Shown: positions 36,718 to 47,708, counted from the first letter of the stretch. The stretch: DNA of 64,000 nt from Gellertiella hungarica (GCF_014197145.1 NZ_JACIEZ010000002.1:744001-808000); one strand, 5' to 3'. The notes: a model not told the origin generated them from the letters alone. Numbers and translations: made by a program.

Positions 36718-38016
36718 TCAGCCGTTGGCCGTCAAGGCTTTGGGCTTGCCGGTGGAAAGGGAAGCAACAATTTTTTCCAGCGGATCGAGCTGTTCCAGCG
36801 GTCCGATGGCCGAGAGGGTGGGCACGGTGTCGAAGAACAGGCGTCCGGCCAGGTCCGTCAGCCGCTCGGTGGTGATGCCGGCAAGCCGTTCCATCATCTC
36901 GTTGTTGGGGATGATGCGGCCGTAGAGCATCATCTGCCGGGCGATCTGGCCGGCGCGTGCGGCGGGGCTTTCCTGGCCCATCAGCAGCTGCGCGCGGATC
37001 TGGGCGCGGGCGCGCTCGATCTCCTGCTGGTCGATCCGCTCCGAGCTCTTCTTCAGCTCGTCGATGATGACGGGCACCAGCTCCGGCAGGTTCTCGCCGC
37101 CGGTCGCGGCATGGATGCCGAAGATGCCCGTATCGGAAAAGCCCCAGTGGAAGGCATAGACCGAATAGCACAGGCCGCGGATTTCGCGCACTTCCTGGAA
37201 CAGGCGCGACGACATGCCGCCGCCGAGGATGTTGGCGAGGATCTGCGAACAGTAGAAGTCGCGCATGTGGTAGGCGCGGCCCTCGAAGCCGAGAAGCATC
37301 TGCGTGTCCATCAGGTCGCGCGTCTCGCGGGTGTCGCCGCCGATGTAGCGGGCGGCATCCATGATCGGCTGCGAGGAGGGCTTCTGCGGCAGGCTGGCGA
37401 AACGCGTTTCCACCTGGCGCACGAATTCCTGGTGGTCGACGGCACCGGCCGCGATCACGAACATGCGGTCGGTGGTGTAGTTGCGCGAGAGATAGGCGCG
37501 GATCTGGTCCGGCTGGAAGGACATCACCGTCTCGGGCGTGCCGAGGATGGTGCGGCCGATGGTCTGGCCCGCATAGGCGGCCTCGGAGAAGCGGTCGAAC
37601 ACCACGTCGTCGGGCGTGTCGTCGGCGGCGCCGATTTCCTGCAGGATGACGTTCTTCTCGCGGGCGAGTTCCTCCTCGTCGAAGACGCTCTCCGTCAGGA
37701 TGTCGGCAAGGATGTCCACCGCCAGAGGCACATGGTCCTTCAGCACGCGGGCATAGTAGGAGGTGGTCTCCGTCGAGGTGGCGGCGTTGACCTCGCCGCC
37801 CACGTTCTCGATCTCCTCGGCGATCTGCCGCGCGGAGCGGCGATGCGTGCCCTTGAAGGCCATGTGCTCGAGGAGATGGGCAATCCCGTGCTCCTCTCGC
37901 GTTTCGTTACGGGATCCCGACTTGATCCAGACCCCGAGAGCGACGCTCTCCAGATGGGGCATGTTTTCCGTTACAACAGTCAAACCGGAAGCAAGCCGGG
38001 TGCACTCAACCTTCAT
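36718..38016 (-). CDS. M16 family zinc peptidase (processing-peptidase-like)
   Basis: The 432-residue protein has the inverted zinc motif HLLEH (His47, Glu50, His51) and the downstream glutamate in NVILQEIGAADDTPDDVVFDRF. The second half holds the RNYTTDRMFVIAAGAV and GGGMSSRLFQEVREIRGLCYSV blocks (the latter with the substrate-binding R/Y motif). It resembles the mitochondrial processing peptidase beta subunit and rhizobial/rickettsial MPP-like proteins. Substrates are unknown. It lies 26 bases after thrC, in the same operon. Confidence 0.93.
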   Translation of the reverse strand: MKVECTRLASGLTVVTENMPHLESVALGVWIKSGSRNETREEHGIAHLLEHMAFKGTHRRSARQIAEEIENVGGEVNAATSTETTSYYARVLKDHVPLAVDILADILTESVFDEEELAREKNVILQEIGAADDTPDDVVFDRFSEAAYAGQTIGRTILGTPETVMSFQPDQIRAYLSRNYTTDRMFVIAAGAVDHQEFVRQVETRFASLPQKPSSQPIMDAARYIGGDTRETRDLMDTQMLLGFEGRAYHMRDFYCSQILANILGGGMSSRLFQEVREIRGLCYSVYAFHWGFSDTGIFGIHAATGGENLPELVPVIIDELKKSSERIDQQEIERARAQIRAQLLMGQESPAARAGQIARQMMLYGRIIPNNEMMERLAGITTERLTDLAGRLFFDTVPTLSAIGPLEQLDPLEKIVASLSTGKPKALTANG

Positions 38017-38042
38017 CGTCCGTCTTTCCGCAACCCGTCGCC

Positions 38043-39443
38043 TCAGCCCCTGATGGCCCTGGCGTGGGTGCCAATGTGTTTTTCGACCGCGGCGAGATCC
38101 GCCTCGATCACGTCGAAACGCTCGGGGCGGTCCATCAGATCCCCGAGCCAGGCGGGAAGCGAGGGCGTCACGCCGCAGGCCTTCCTGACCGCATCCGGGA
38201 ACTTCGCCGGATGGGCCGTGGCCAGCGTTACCATGGGACTATTGGATTTTTCGTTGGCCTTGGCAACAAAAACTCCAACCGCCGTATGCGGATCCAGGAG
38301 ATAGCCGGTTTTTTCGAGCGTCTCCCTGATCGTTTGCGCCACCTGCTTCTCGCTGGCGCGACCTGCCTTGAATTCGCGGCGGATGGCGCGCAGCGCCCCT
38401 TCCGACAGCGTGAAGGCGCTGGCCTGCTTGAGATTGTCCATCAGCCCGCGCACCGCGCCGGCCTCGCGGCCATAGGCCTCGAAGAGCAGCCGTTCGAAGT
38501 TCGAGGAAATCTGGATGTCCATCGAGGGCGTGGTCGTCGCCTTGACCGACTTCATCTCGTAGCGACCGGTCTTCAGCGTGCGGGCGAGGATGTCGTTCTC
38601 GTTGGTGGCGATCACCAGCCGGTCGATCGGCAGGCCCATGCGCTTGGCCACGAAACCGGCGAAGATGTCGCCGAAATTGCCGGTCGGCACGGTGAAGGAG
38701 ATCTTCCGGTCCGGCGCGCCGAGCGAGACGGCCGTCGTGAAATAATAGACCACCTGCGCCATGATGCGCGCCCAGTTGATGGAGTTCACGCCCGAGAGCT
38801 TCACGCGGTTGCGGAAGGCCTGGTCGTTGAACATCGCCTTCACGAGGTTCTGGCAGTCGTCGAAATTGCCCTTCACCGCCAGCGCATGCACGTTCTTGGC
38901 GGTATGCGTGGTCATCTGCCGCTGCTGCACGGGCGAGACCTTGCCTTCCGGGAAGAGGATGAAGATGTCGGTGCGGTCGCGCCCGGCAAAGGCGTCGATG
39001 GCGGCACCCCCGGTATCGCCGGAGGTCGCCCCGACGATGGTCGCCCGCTCGCCGCGCTTTTCCAGCACGTAGTCCATCAGCCGGCCGATGAGCTGCATCG
39101 CCACGTCCTTGAAGGCGAGCGTGGTGCCGTGGAAGAGTTCCATGATGAAGGAATTCGGGCCGATCTGGACGAGCGGCGCCACCGCCGGATGACGGAAGGT
39201 GCCGTAGGCCTCGTCGATCATCGCGCGGAAATCCTCGGCCGGGATCTCGCCGCCGGTGAAGCGGTAGAGGATCTCGAAGGCGGCCTGCTGGTAGGTCAGG
39301 CCACGCAGCGCGCGGATTTCCTTTTTCGTCATCTGCGGCCAGCTCTTCGGCACGTAAAGGCCGCCATCGCTCGCAAGACCTGCGAGAAGCGCATCGGAAA
39401 AGCCGAGGGAAGGGGCCTCGCCCCGCGTCGAGATGTAGTCCAC
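38043..39443 (-). CDS. thrC: threonine synthase
   Basis: ThrC converts O-phosphohomoserine to threonine with pyridoxal phosphate, the step after ThrB (near 17 kb here). The 466-residue protein is the long, bacterial/fungal type: an N-terminal YISTRGEAPSLGFSDALLAGLASDGGLYVP segment, the cofactor lysine Lys112 in ELFHGTTLAFKDVAMQ, and the phosphate-binding GATSGDTGGAAI loop. Another conserved segment is SFTVPTGNFGDIFAGFVAKRMGLP. It is the first gene of a four-gene operon (thrC, M16 peptidase, GNAT, GGDEF/EAL). Confidence 0.97.
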   Translation of the reverse strand: MDYISTRGEAPSLGFSDALLAGLASDGGLYVPKSWPQMTKKEIRALRGLTYQQAAFEILYRFTGGEIPAEDFRAMIDEAYGTFRHPAVAPLVQIGPNSFIMELFHGTTLAFKDVAMQLIGRLMDYVLEKRGERATIVGATSGDTGGAAIDAFAGRDRTDIFILFPEGKVSPVQQRQMTTHTAKNVHALAVKGNFDDCQNLVKAMFNDQAFRNRVKLSGVNSINWARIMAQVVYYFTTAVSLGAPDRKISFTVPTGNFGDIFAGFVAKRMGLPIDRLVIATNENDILARTLKTGRYEMKSVKATTTPSMDIQISSNFERLLFEAYGREAGAVRGLMDNLKQASAFTLSEGALRAIRREFKAGRASEKQVAQTIRETLEKTGYLLDPHTAVGVFVAKANEKSNSPMVTLATAHPAKFPDAVRKACGVTPSLPAWLGDLMDRPERFDVIEADLAAVEKHIGTHARAIRG

Positions 39444-39760
39444 TGCCAGTTTCCTTGAGTTCCGGTGTCGGATGGGAGTGTTCAGAGTCTATGCGCGGCT
39501 TCCGCCGCCGGTTTGTCTTTTTGCGCCAAAATAGCCCGGCGGCTTTCGTTCTTCGGCAAGTTCGGCTTCCCCGCTCCCGGCGGACCTGCGCCGGGCCTTC
39601 CCGCCACGCCGGAGCCCCCGCCCGAAAACCTGCCCAAAACCCGAAACCCCCAATCGATTTTTCTCCGCGCCGCTGGTATAGAGCATCCGCAAGGGGCATG
39701 AAAAGGCCCGATTTATCGATTGTGCCGGCCCTTCCGGCCGGGCGTACAGGGAGTGCCAGC
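39444..39760. other. intergenic region between thrC and a lipoprotein gene
   Basis: This 317-bp divergent region should hold the thrC promoter and that of the downstream lipoprotein gene. An open frame extends the lipoprotein gene upstream through it, but the residues are low-complexity proline/arginine and not gene-like. No RNA gene or operator was recognised. Confidence 0.4.
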
Positions 39761-40354
39761 ATGACAGGCAAGGTTCAGGCTAAGATGCGCATGGGTGCGG
39801 CGATGACCGCCGTTCTCCTTGCGGTGGCAGGGTGCAACACGCCCACCACGACGCCCTTCGACCACGGCAACAAGGCGCCGGGCATGGACAAGCCCTCCAC
39901 CGCCAAGGGCGCGCCCGCGCCCGTCGTGACCGGAACCTGCCCGCAGATCTCGCTGCGCGAAGGCACCGCCTTCCTGCGCAAGGGCGGCAAGGGCAAGAAC
40001 GGTGCCCCGGACGACCAAGCCAAGCTGCAGTATCAGGTTTCGCTCGCCGATACCACGCGCCAGTGCACCATGGACGAGAGCGGCACCACCAAGGTCATGG
40101 CCATGGCGCAGGGCCGCATCGTGCTCGGCCCCATGGGCAAGGCCGGCACCTTCACGCTGCCGATCCGGGTTGCCGTGGTCGATGGCGACAAGACGGTCTA
40201 TTCCGAGCTGGTGAAATTCAACACGGAGCTTGCCGCCGGCCAGCCGTCCGGCCAGTTCCTGTTCCAGAAGGAAGGCATCGTGCTGCCGCCGGGCACCAGC
40301 GGCACCGCGCGCATCTTCCTGGGCTTCGACGAAGGCCCCTATAATACCAAGTAA
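39761..40354 (+). CDS. conserved exported lipoprotein, unknown function
   Basis: The 197-residue protein starts at ATG 39761 with a type II signal sequence (MRMGAAMTAVLLAVAGC, lipobox AVAGC). A flexible Thr/Pro-rich stretch follows, then a beta-rich domain (about 57-197) containing TCPQISLREGTAFLRKG and ending in FLGFDEGPYNTK. I do not recognise a named family, though similar proteins are common in rhizobial genomes. The frame is open upstream, but residues before 39761 look non-coding. The next gene begins 42 bases later. Confidence 0.8.
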   Translation: MTGKVQAKMRMGAAMTAVLLAVAGCNTPTTTPFDHGNKAPGMDKPSTAKGAPAPVVTGTCPQISLREGTAFLRKGGKGKNGAPDDQAKLQYQVSLADTTRQCTMDESGTTKVMAMAQGRIVLGPMGKAGTFTLPIRVAVVDGDKTVYSELVKFNTELAAGQPSGQFLFQKEGIVLPPGTSGTARIFLGFDEGPYNTK

Positions 40355-40396
40355 GTCCATTCGCCGGCCGGGGAGGGCCGGCGCTTCGGGGGGAGC

Positions 40397-41329
40397 ATGC
40401 GGATTGGCCTGATCGTGAATCCCGTTTCCGGAGGGGGACGGGCCTCACGCCATGCGGAGGCTGTTTCGGCAGCGCTGGAGCGGCGCGTGCCGCAGGTGGA
40501 CATGCGCTTCACGCTTGGCCGCGGCCATGCGGCGCGCCTTGCGGAGGACTTCGCCGGCGAGGGCGCCGATCTCGTCATCGCCTTCGGTGGCGACGGCACG
40601 CTCGGCGAGGTTGCCGACGGCCTGCTGCGGGGCCGCAGCCCCGGGGGCCGCCTGCCGCAACTCGGCTTCATCGCCGCCGGCACGGGCTCGGATTTCCGGC
40701 GCAACTTTTCCTTCTCTTCCGATCCCGCCACCGCGGCGCTCGAGCTCCTCGACCGTCCGGCCCGGCCGATCGATGCCGGGCGCGTCAGCTTCTCCCTGCC
40801 GGGCGGCGGCGAGGGCCACCGGCATTTCCTCAACATCGCCAGCCTCGGCATCACCGGCGATATCGTCGAGACCGTGAACCGGGCAAAGATGGAAGGGACG
40901 AAAAGCGGCCCGCTCGTCTATCTTTTGCACACGCTCGGCGCGCTCCTGCGCTACCGCTTTCCCTCCATCCGCATCGCGCTCGATGACGCGGCGCCCCTCG
41001 ACGCCCAGGTGGCCGCCGTCGCGGTCGCCAACGGCGCCTGGTTCGGCGGCGGCATGAAGATCGCCCCCGACGCCCGCGTCGACGACGGCCTGTTCGACGT
41101 GGTCGTGGTGCGCGCCCGCAACCGCTCCACCCTCATCGCCAACCTCGCCCGCGTCTATGGCGGCCGCCACCGCAGCCACCCCGACGTCACCATCGCCCGC
41201 GCCTCCACCGTCACCGTCCACCCGGCAGCCCCTGGTGCCATCATCCCCCTGGAATTCGACGGCGAGGACCTCGGCTGCCTGCCCGCCCGCTACGACATCC
41301 TGCCGGGAGCACTGATGGTGCGGGGGTAG
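40397..41329 (+). CDS. diacylglycerol/lipid kinase (YegS/DagK_cat family)
   Basis: The 310-residue protein has the catalytic domain of diacylglycerol kinase-like lipid kinases. IGLIVNPVSGGGRASRHAE (residues 3-21) is the first nucleotide loop, IAFGGDGTLGEVADGLL (about 57-73) the GGDGT motif, and FIAAGTGSDFRRNF the third block. The C-terminal beta-sandwich has ANGAWFGGGMKIAPDARVDDGLFDVVVV. It probably phosphorylates a membrane lipid such as diacylglycerol, a ceramide or an isoprenoid alcohol; which one cannot be said. A 7-base GC hairpin precedes a GGGGGGAG ribosome-binding site. Confidence 0.92.
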   Translation: MRIGLIVNPVSGGGRASRHAEAVSAALERRVPQVDMRFTLGRGHAARLAEDFAGEGADLVIAFGGDGTLGEVADGLLRGRSPGGRLPQLGFIAAGTGSDFRRNFSFSSDPATAALELLDRPARPIDAGRVSFSLPGGGEGHRHFLNIASLGITGDIVETVNRAKMEGTKSGPLVYLLHTLGALLRYRFPSIRIALDDAAPLDAQVAAVAVANGAWFGGGMKIAPDARVDDGLFDVVVVRARNRSTLIANLARVYGGRHRSHPDVTIARASTVTVHPAAPGAIIPLEFDGEDLGCLPARYDILPGALMVRG

Positions 41330-41385
41330 GCGACGGGGCGTGGTGTGGAACTGGCCGGTGTGCGACCCCCTTTGCCTTGCAAACC

Positions 41386-41760
41386 GTCGAGTTTGAGGCG
41401 CCGCACCGCCCTCTGGCCTGCACGGCGTCTAGCTTGAGGCACCGTACCCCCCTCTGCCCTGCCGGGCATCTCCCCCTCAAGGGGGGAGATCGGGATGGGG
41501 TTTATGATGGCAGTCCCCAGCCACCGTTTCTGCAAATGAGACGTTCATTGTTTGAGGAAATCAAAAACCGCAATGTCGATCTCCCCCCTTGAGGGGGAGA
41601 TGCCCCGGCAGGGGCAGAGGGGGGTGCGGTGCGTCAAACTCGACGGTCTGCAGGGGCAGAGGGGGGGGCAGTGCGTCAAACTCGACGGTCTGCAGGGACA
41701 GAGGGGGGTGCAGCACGGCAAACTCGACGGTCTGCAGGGCAGAGGGGGGGTGCAGCACGG
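41386..41760. repeat. GC-rich palindromic repeat cluster with inverted layout
   Basis: About 375 bp holding repeated units of a rhizobial-type intergenic element. Two hairpins built from CTCCCCCTTGAGGGGGAG-type palindromes (41470-41488 and 41581-41599) flank a 92-bp core (41489-41580). Outward of each, AGAGGGGGGT-plus-GTCGAGTTTG units are arranged in opposite directions. Three short direct units (about 40-50 bp) follow at 41630-41760. The same core and arms recur near 57.5 kb. Confidence 0.85.
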
Positions 41761-41798
41761 CAAACGCCACGCCGTGCGAGGCCCCCTTCCGTGCGTCC

Positions 41799-42488
41799 TT
41801 ACGCGACCCCGGACCACTCCGACAGGGCGGCGATGGTGGCGGGGAGGTCGCTCATGCGGGAGATGACGGTTTCGGCGCCGGCATCGGTGAGGCGGTCGGC
41901 GTGGGAGGGGTAGGTGTGGGAGGCGCCGGTAAAGCCGATGACGCGCATGCCGGCGGCGACCGCGCCGCGGATGCCATGGACGGAATCCTCCACCACCACC
42001 GCATGCGAGGGCTTGATGCCCATCTGCCTGGCCGCGTGCAGGAAGATGTCGGGCCTGGGCTTGACCTTGTCCTCGCCGAGATCGCGCGCCGAATAGATGT
42101 GCGGATCGAAATAGGCCTTGAGCCCCACATGGGTGAGCATCTTGTCCAGCCGGCGGGTGGTGGAGTTCGAGCAGATGCAGCGCGGCTGGGTGAGGCGGGC
42201 GAGCGCCTCCTTGACGCCGGGAATGATCTGAACGTCGCGGCCGAGCCGCTCGTCGAGGATCTTTTCCGACTTGTCGAGCAGCGAGGCCGACAGCGGAATG
42301 GAGGCTTCCCGTTCCACCGCCAGCAGGATGTTGTGCCAGGTCATGCCGGCGAAGCGTTCGCCCATTTCCTCGGTGGAGATGGGGTAGCCCGCTTCCGTCA
42401 GCAGGACGGCTTCCACTTCCGCCGCGATGATTTCCGAATCGACGAGAACGCCGTCATTGTCAAAGATGATCAGGTCGATCTGGCTCAT
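41799..42488 (-). CDS. HAD-superfamily hydrolase (beta-phosphoglucomutase-like subgroup)
   Basis: The 229-residue protein has all HAD motifs: nucleophile DNDGVLVDS (Asp10 and Asp12), threonine/serine motif CSNSTTRR, lysine motif KPRPDIFLHAARQMG, and VVEDSVHGIRGAVAAGMRVIGF with the metal-binding acid pair. The helical cap places it in subfamily IA, near phosphoglycolate phosphatases and beta-phosphoglucomutases. The substrate is unknown. It is divergent from the GntR regulator gene (116 bp apart), which could regulate it. Confidence 0.9.
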   Translation of the reverse strand: MSQIDLIIFDNDGVLVDSEIIAAEVEAVLLTEAGYPISTEEMGERFAGMTWHNILLAVEREASIPLSASLLDKSEKILDERLGRDVQIIPGVKEALARLTQPRCICSNSTTRRLDKMLTHVGLKAYFDPHIYSARDLGEDKVKPRPDIFLHAARQMGIKPSHAVVVEDSVHGIRGAVAAGMRVIGFTGASHTYPSHADRLTDAGAETVISRMSDLPATIAALSEWSGVA

Positions 42489-42604
42489 GCATGATCCGCC
42501 TTGGCTGCCTTGGGGGAGGGGTGAGCCGCCCTGCTACACGATGCGGCGCTCCGGAACAATCATTGATCTTGCATGGCACCCATGGCGATGCTCTAAGAGC
42601 CAGC

Positions 42605-43273
42605 ATGAGGAAGGAACAGGACGACACCATTGCCGCGCGGATCAGCCGCACGCTTGCCGAACGGATCATCCGCGGCGAGCTGATGCCGGGCACGCGGCTG
42701 CGGCAGGACCATGTGGCCGAGGAATTCGGCGCAAGCCACGTGCCGGTGCGCGAGGCCTTCCGCCGGCTGGAGGCGCAGGGGCTGGCCATCAGCGAGCCGC
42801 GCCGGGGCGTGCGCGTCGCCTCCTTCGATCTTTCCGAGGTGAAGGAAGTGGCCGAGATGCGCGCCGCGCTGGAAGTGCTGGCGCTGAAGCACGCCGCCCC
42901 GCACCTCACCGCCGCGATCCTCGACGAGGCCGAGGAAGCGACCCGCGAGGGCGATGCCGCGGGCGACGTGCGCGCCTGGGAGGCCGCAAACCGCCGCTTC
43001 CACCGTCTCATCCTCTCCACCTGCGGCATGCCGCGCCTCATCGCCTCCATCGACGACCTGCATTCGGTTTCGGCGCGCTTCCTGTTCTCTGCCTGGCATT
43101 CCGGCTGGGAAGCCCGCACCGACCACGATCACCGCGCGATCCTCACCGCGCTCCGCCAGGGCGCGACCTCGGATGCGGTGGCGATCCTCGAACGCCATGT
43201 GAAATGGATCGGCCAGCGCCCCGTCCGCACCACCGCCGGAACCACCCGCGACGCCTTTGCCATCGTCGGATGA
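42605..43273 (+). CDS. GntR-family (FadR/FCD) transcriptional regulator
   Basis: The 222-residue protein has an N-terminal winged helix (RISRTLAERIIRGELMPGTRLRQDHVAEEFGASHVPVREAFRRLEAQGLAISEPRRGVRVA, residues 9-69). The C-terminal all-helical FCD domain carries metal-ligand positions (EMRAALEVLALKHA, NRRFHRLIL, TDHDHRAILTALRQG). It likely responds to a carboxylate effector. ATG 42605 is preferred because sequence before it is not GntR-like. Its operator and targets are not visible; the adjacent divergent HAD gene is the best candidate. Confidence 0.92.
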   Translation: MRKEQDDTIAARISRTLAERIIRGELMPGTRLRQDHVAEEFGASHVPVREAFRRLEAQGLAISEPRRGVRVASFDLSEVKEVAEMRAALEVLALKHAAPHLTAAILDEAEEATREGDAAGDVRAWEAANRRFHRLILSTCGMPRLIASIDDLHSVSARFLFSAWHSGWEARTDHDHRAILTALRQGATSDAVAILERHVKWIGQRPVRTTAGTTRDAFAIVG

Positions 43274-44836
<1,563 letters not shown>

Positions 44837-44902
44837 CCCGACCGCTAAGTTCCCTGCCAGCCGCCGGTTTCGTACCTTCAGTCCCGGCGGATATGGAAGA
44901 GA

Positions 44903-44937
44903 GCCCGGCTTTCGAAAGAAAGCCGGGCATTCTTTTT
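44903..44937 (+). terminator. rho-independent terminator after ccrM
   Basis: GCCCGGCTTTC and GAAAGCCGGGC form a perfect 11-bp stem with a GAAA tetraloop, followed by ATTCTTTTT. It lies 66 bases past the ccrM stop and abuts the stop of the convergent membrane-protein gene. Confidence 0.92.
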
Positions 44938-45290
44938 CAGCGCCCGTCCCGCGAACCGAAAAGATAGCCAAGCGCAAGACCAACCGGTCCCAGCAGCGCG
45001 CTGAACGTCTTGAAGAAGGGATCGAACTGCGTGGAGAAATCCGTCTTCACGAAGAGGATAAGGATGATCACGAAGCAGGCAAGGATGACGAGTGTGGCCA
45101 CATTGCCGGCCTTTTCGCTGCCTGTGCCCAGGGCGATACCGATCCAGCCGCGCTGGATGGACAACTTGTTGGCTTCATGGGCGTTGCGCATTTCCTCGAG
45201 CGCCAGCGTATCCGCCGGGCGGATCACCGGTTCGGCGCGGCGTGCATCCTCCGGGGAAACGATCTTCTCACTGCTCTGCAGCCCTGACAA
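44937..45290 (-). CDS. two-helix membrane protein, candidate partner of a Panacea antitoxin
   Basis: The 117-residue protein has a soluble N-terminal half (about 1-60) with a short helical stretch, and two predicted membrane helices at about 64-82 (VATLVILACFVIILILFV) and 95-112 (FSALLGPVGLALGYLFG). I do not recognise the family. Its start overlaps the end of the Panacea-domain gene by 23 bases, so the two are translated as a pair. Panacea proteins neutralise many unrelated toxins, some membrane-acting, so this could be the toxin of the pair. That role is inferred only from context. Confidence 0.6.
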   Translation of the reverse strand: MSGLQSSEKIVSPEDARRAEPVIRPADTLALEEMRNAHEANKLSIQRGWIGIALGTGSEKAGNVATLVILACFVIILILFVKTDFSTQFDPFFKTFSALLGPVGLALGYLFGSRDGR

Positions 45291-45759
45291 AGTAATCTCT
45301 TATCATCTCATTGGGAATGAAGGGTAAACTAGCGCGTTTTGCCCGGTCCCACGGGGAGTCGGGCTCATGGGTCATGGCGGAAAGATTGACCGCCGGAATG
45401 CCGATATATTTTTCCCAGGCAATATCGAGCGCCTGGTAGAACTGGTGAAAATCCGGATTGACCACATAGGGCCGGTCGTCTCCGGGAGCGGTGACATAAT
45501 CGAGGATCGGCCCCGATCCATATTGCTTCAGGGCATTGTAGAGGTCGGGCACGACGGGCCCGTAAGGCCAGACGGCGAAGGGTCGGTCGATGGCCGGTTT
45601 TCCCGTGGTCGCGAGGTGCCAGCCATGGGTATAGAACAATATCTTCTGCGCCTTCATCGGAGAGAAATCCGTCCGTGTCTCCCGAAAGGAGCGCTGCAAC
45701 AGGCTGTTGAGCACATGGCGGGCATCGAACATGCGACCGATCTCGTCCTTCGAAGTCAA
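45268..45759 (-). CDS. Panacea (DUF4065/SocA-like) domain protein, probable antitoxin
   Basis: The 163-residue protein has the Panacea/DUF4065 pattern: FSPMKAQKILFYTHGWHLATTGKPAIDRPFAVWPYGPVVPDLYNALKQYG (about 33-82), containing the conserved KxQKLxYxxxGW-like helix and the WxYGPVxxxLY motif. This domain occurs in SocA (antitoxin of Caulobacter SocB) and in PanAT antitoxins. The overlapping downstream membrane-protein gene is the likely partner. The pair sits between ccrM and a glycosyltransferase gene in a locally AT-richer stretch, consistent with a mobile accessory unit. Confidence 0.85.
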   Translation of the reverse strand: MTSKDEIGRMFDARHVLNSLLQRSFRETRTDFSPMKAQKILFYTHGWHLATTGKPAIDRPFAVWPYGPVVPDLYNALKQYGSGPILDYVTAPGDDRPYVVNPDFHQFYQALDIAWEKYIGIPAVNLSAMTHEPDSPWDRAKRASLPFIPNEMIRDYFVRAAEQ

Positions 45760-45861
45760 ATTCTTTTATATTTCTAACATCTTATAAGAATATCCGCAAG
45801 GCATTTTCCAGCCTCGGACAAGACCGGCTTCCTAATGCTCCGCTCAACGAAAGGGGAGCCG

Positions 45862-47702
45862 ATGGCCGCTTTGCTGGAAAAGGCGATGCAGCAGCATCAG
45901 AGGGGCGATCACAAGATCGCGCTGGCGACGCTGCGCCGTCTGATGGAGAAGGAGCGGCGCAATCTCAACGCCCATCTTCTCGCCGGCACCATTCACGAGC
46001 AGCAGGGCAATCTCGGCGAAGCCGCGCGGTTCTTTGCCGATGCGGTGCCGCTGACGGCGGACCGCAAGCGGGAGATCGGGCTGCGCGCGGCGGTGCATTA
46101 CATCTCCGCCGGTGCCCCGGCAAAGGCGCTCTCCTGCCTTCTCGCGCTCCATCCCCACATGCCCGACGACGTGGATGTCAACCATGGCATCTGCAGCCTG
46201 CTGCGCGAGGCGGGGCGAAACCACGAGGCACTGCCCTTTGCCGCACGGCTTGCCGCGATCGGCGTGAATTTCGGCAATTTCCTCAATGCCGGGCTGGTGC
46301 TGAATGCGACCGGCCATCACGAACGGGCGCTCCCCGTCCTGAAGCGCGCGCTGGAGATGCAGCCGGGCGAGCGGCTGGCGCTTTCGGAACTCTTCTGGTG
46401 CGCGGCCAATCTTTGCGATTTCCCGCTGACGGAAGCGCTGCGCGCCGAGCTGGAAGCCGCCTATGCCCGGGAGGGCGAGGGCGCCGACATCAGGGAAAAT
46501 GCCTTCCGCGCCATCCTCTGGTCGGGCGACGAGGCCTACCACCTCAAGACCGCGCGCCGCACGGCGGAGGTTCTCTTCCCTCCGGTCGCCGAGAGGGCGC
46601 CCTTGCCCGATGTCGCGGGACGCCGCATCCGCATCGGCTATGTCACGTCGGACGTGCACGAGCATGCGACGCTTTCCCTCTTCACCGGCGTGCTCGAGGC
46701 CCATGACCGGCGCGCTTCGAGGTATTCCTGTTCTGCCACACGGAGGAAAAGGCCCGTCATGGCGCGATGCGCGAACGGGCACTTGCCGCCGTCGAGCATT
46801 ACGTCGACATCCTGCCGCTCGACGACGACGGGGCGGCGGCCGAGATTCGCCGGCGCGGTATCGACATCCTCGTCGATCTCAAGGGCTTCACCCAGGGCGG
46901 AAGGCTCGGCATCTTCGCCCGTCGCCCGGCGCCCGTGCAGGTTTCCTATCTCGGCTTTCCGGGCTCCGTCGCGGGCGTGGGGATCGATTACGCCATTGCC
47001 GATGCCGTGGTCGCGCCCGCCTCGTCGGATGCGGTTTACGAGGAGAAGATCGTTCGCCTGCCGCGCTGCTACCAGTCGAACGACAATCGCCGTCCCCGGC
47101 CGGAGCGTCCGGCCGCGCGCGCCGGCCTCGGCCTGCCGGAAGAAGGGATCGTGTTTGCGGCCTTCCACCAGGCGCCGAAGATCCGCGCCGACGCCTTCGC
47201 CGCCTGGATGGAGATCCTGAGGCGGGTGGAGGCATCCGTGCTCTGGCTCGGCCCGCAGGAAGAGGCGGCGGCCCAGAACCTCAGGCGCGCGGCGCAGGCT
47301 TCGGGCATCGCGCCGGAACGCCTCGTCATCGCGCCGAAAATGCCGATGGCGGATCATCTGGCGCGGCTTGCCGCGGCCGACATCGCCCTCGACTGCACGC
47401 CCTGCAACGGCCACACCACCACCTCGGACGCGCTCTGGGCAGGGGTGCCCGTGGTCACGGTCCGGGGCACCAGCTTTGCAGGCCGCGTCAGCGAAAGCCT
47501 GCTTCAATCCGTCGGCCTGCCGGAACTGGTCGCCGACGACCTCGATGCGTTCGTCCGCCTGACGGACGCGCTGGCGCGGGACGGAAACCGCCTTTCCGTC
47601 CTGCGCCATCATCTTCTGGCCGCACGCGACCGGGCGCCGCTCTTCGATACGGCGGGCCTTACCCGCGATCTCGAGGCGGCCCTTGCGGCGATGCTTGCCT
47701 GA
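45862..47702 (+). pseudogene. TPR protein with GT41 (O-GlcNAc transferase-like) domain, frameshifted
   Basis: The first part (45862 to about 46711) encodes TPR-like helical repeats (LEKAMQQHQRGDHKIALATLRRL onward) and the start of the glycosyltransferase domain (RRIRIGYVTSDVHEHATLSLFTGVLEAHDRR). The sequence then shifts frame and continues in the +1 frame with FEVFLFCHTEEKARHGAMRERA, GIDILVDLKGFTQGGR, APVQVSYLGFPG and the donor-binding CNGHTTTSDALWAGVPVVT up to 47702. The two parts together form one OGT/SPINDLY-like GT41 enzyme of about 613 residues. One missing base near 46711-46717 explains the break. It is either a pseudogene or a sequencing error. ATG 45862 has a good ribosome-binding site (AAGGGGAG). 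Confidence 0.85.
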
Positions 47703-47708
47703 GCCCTC

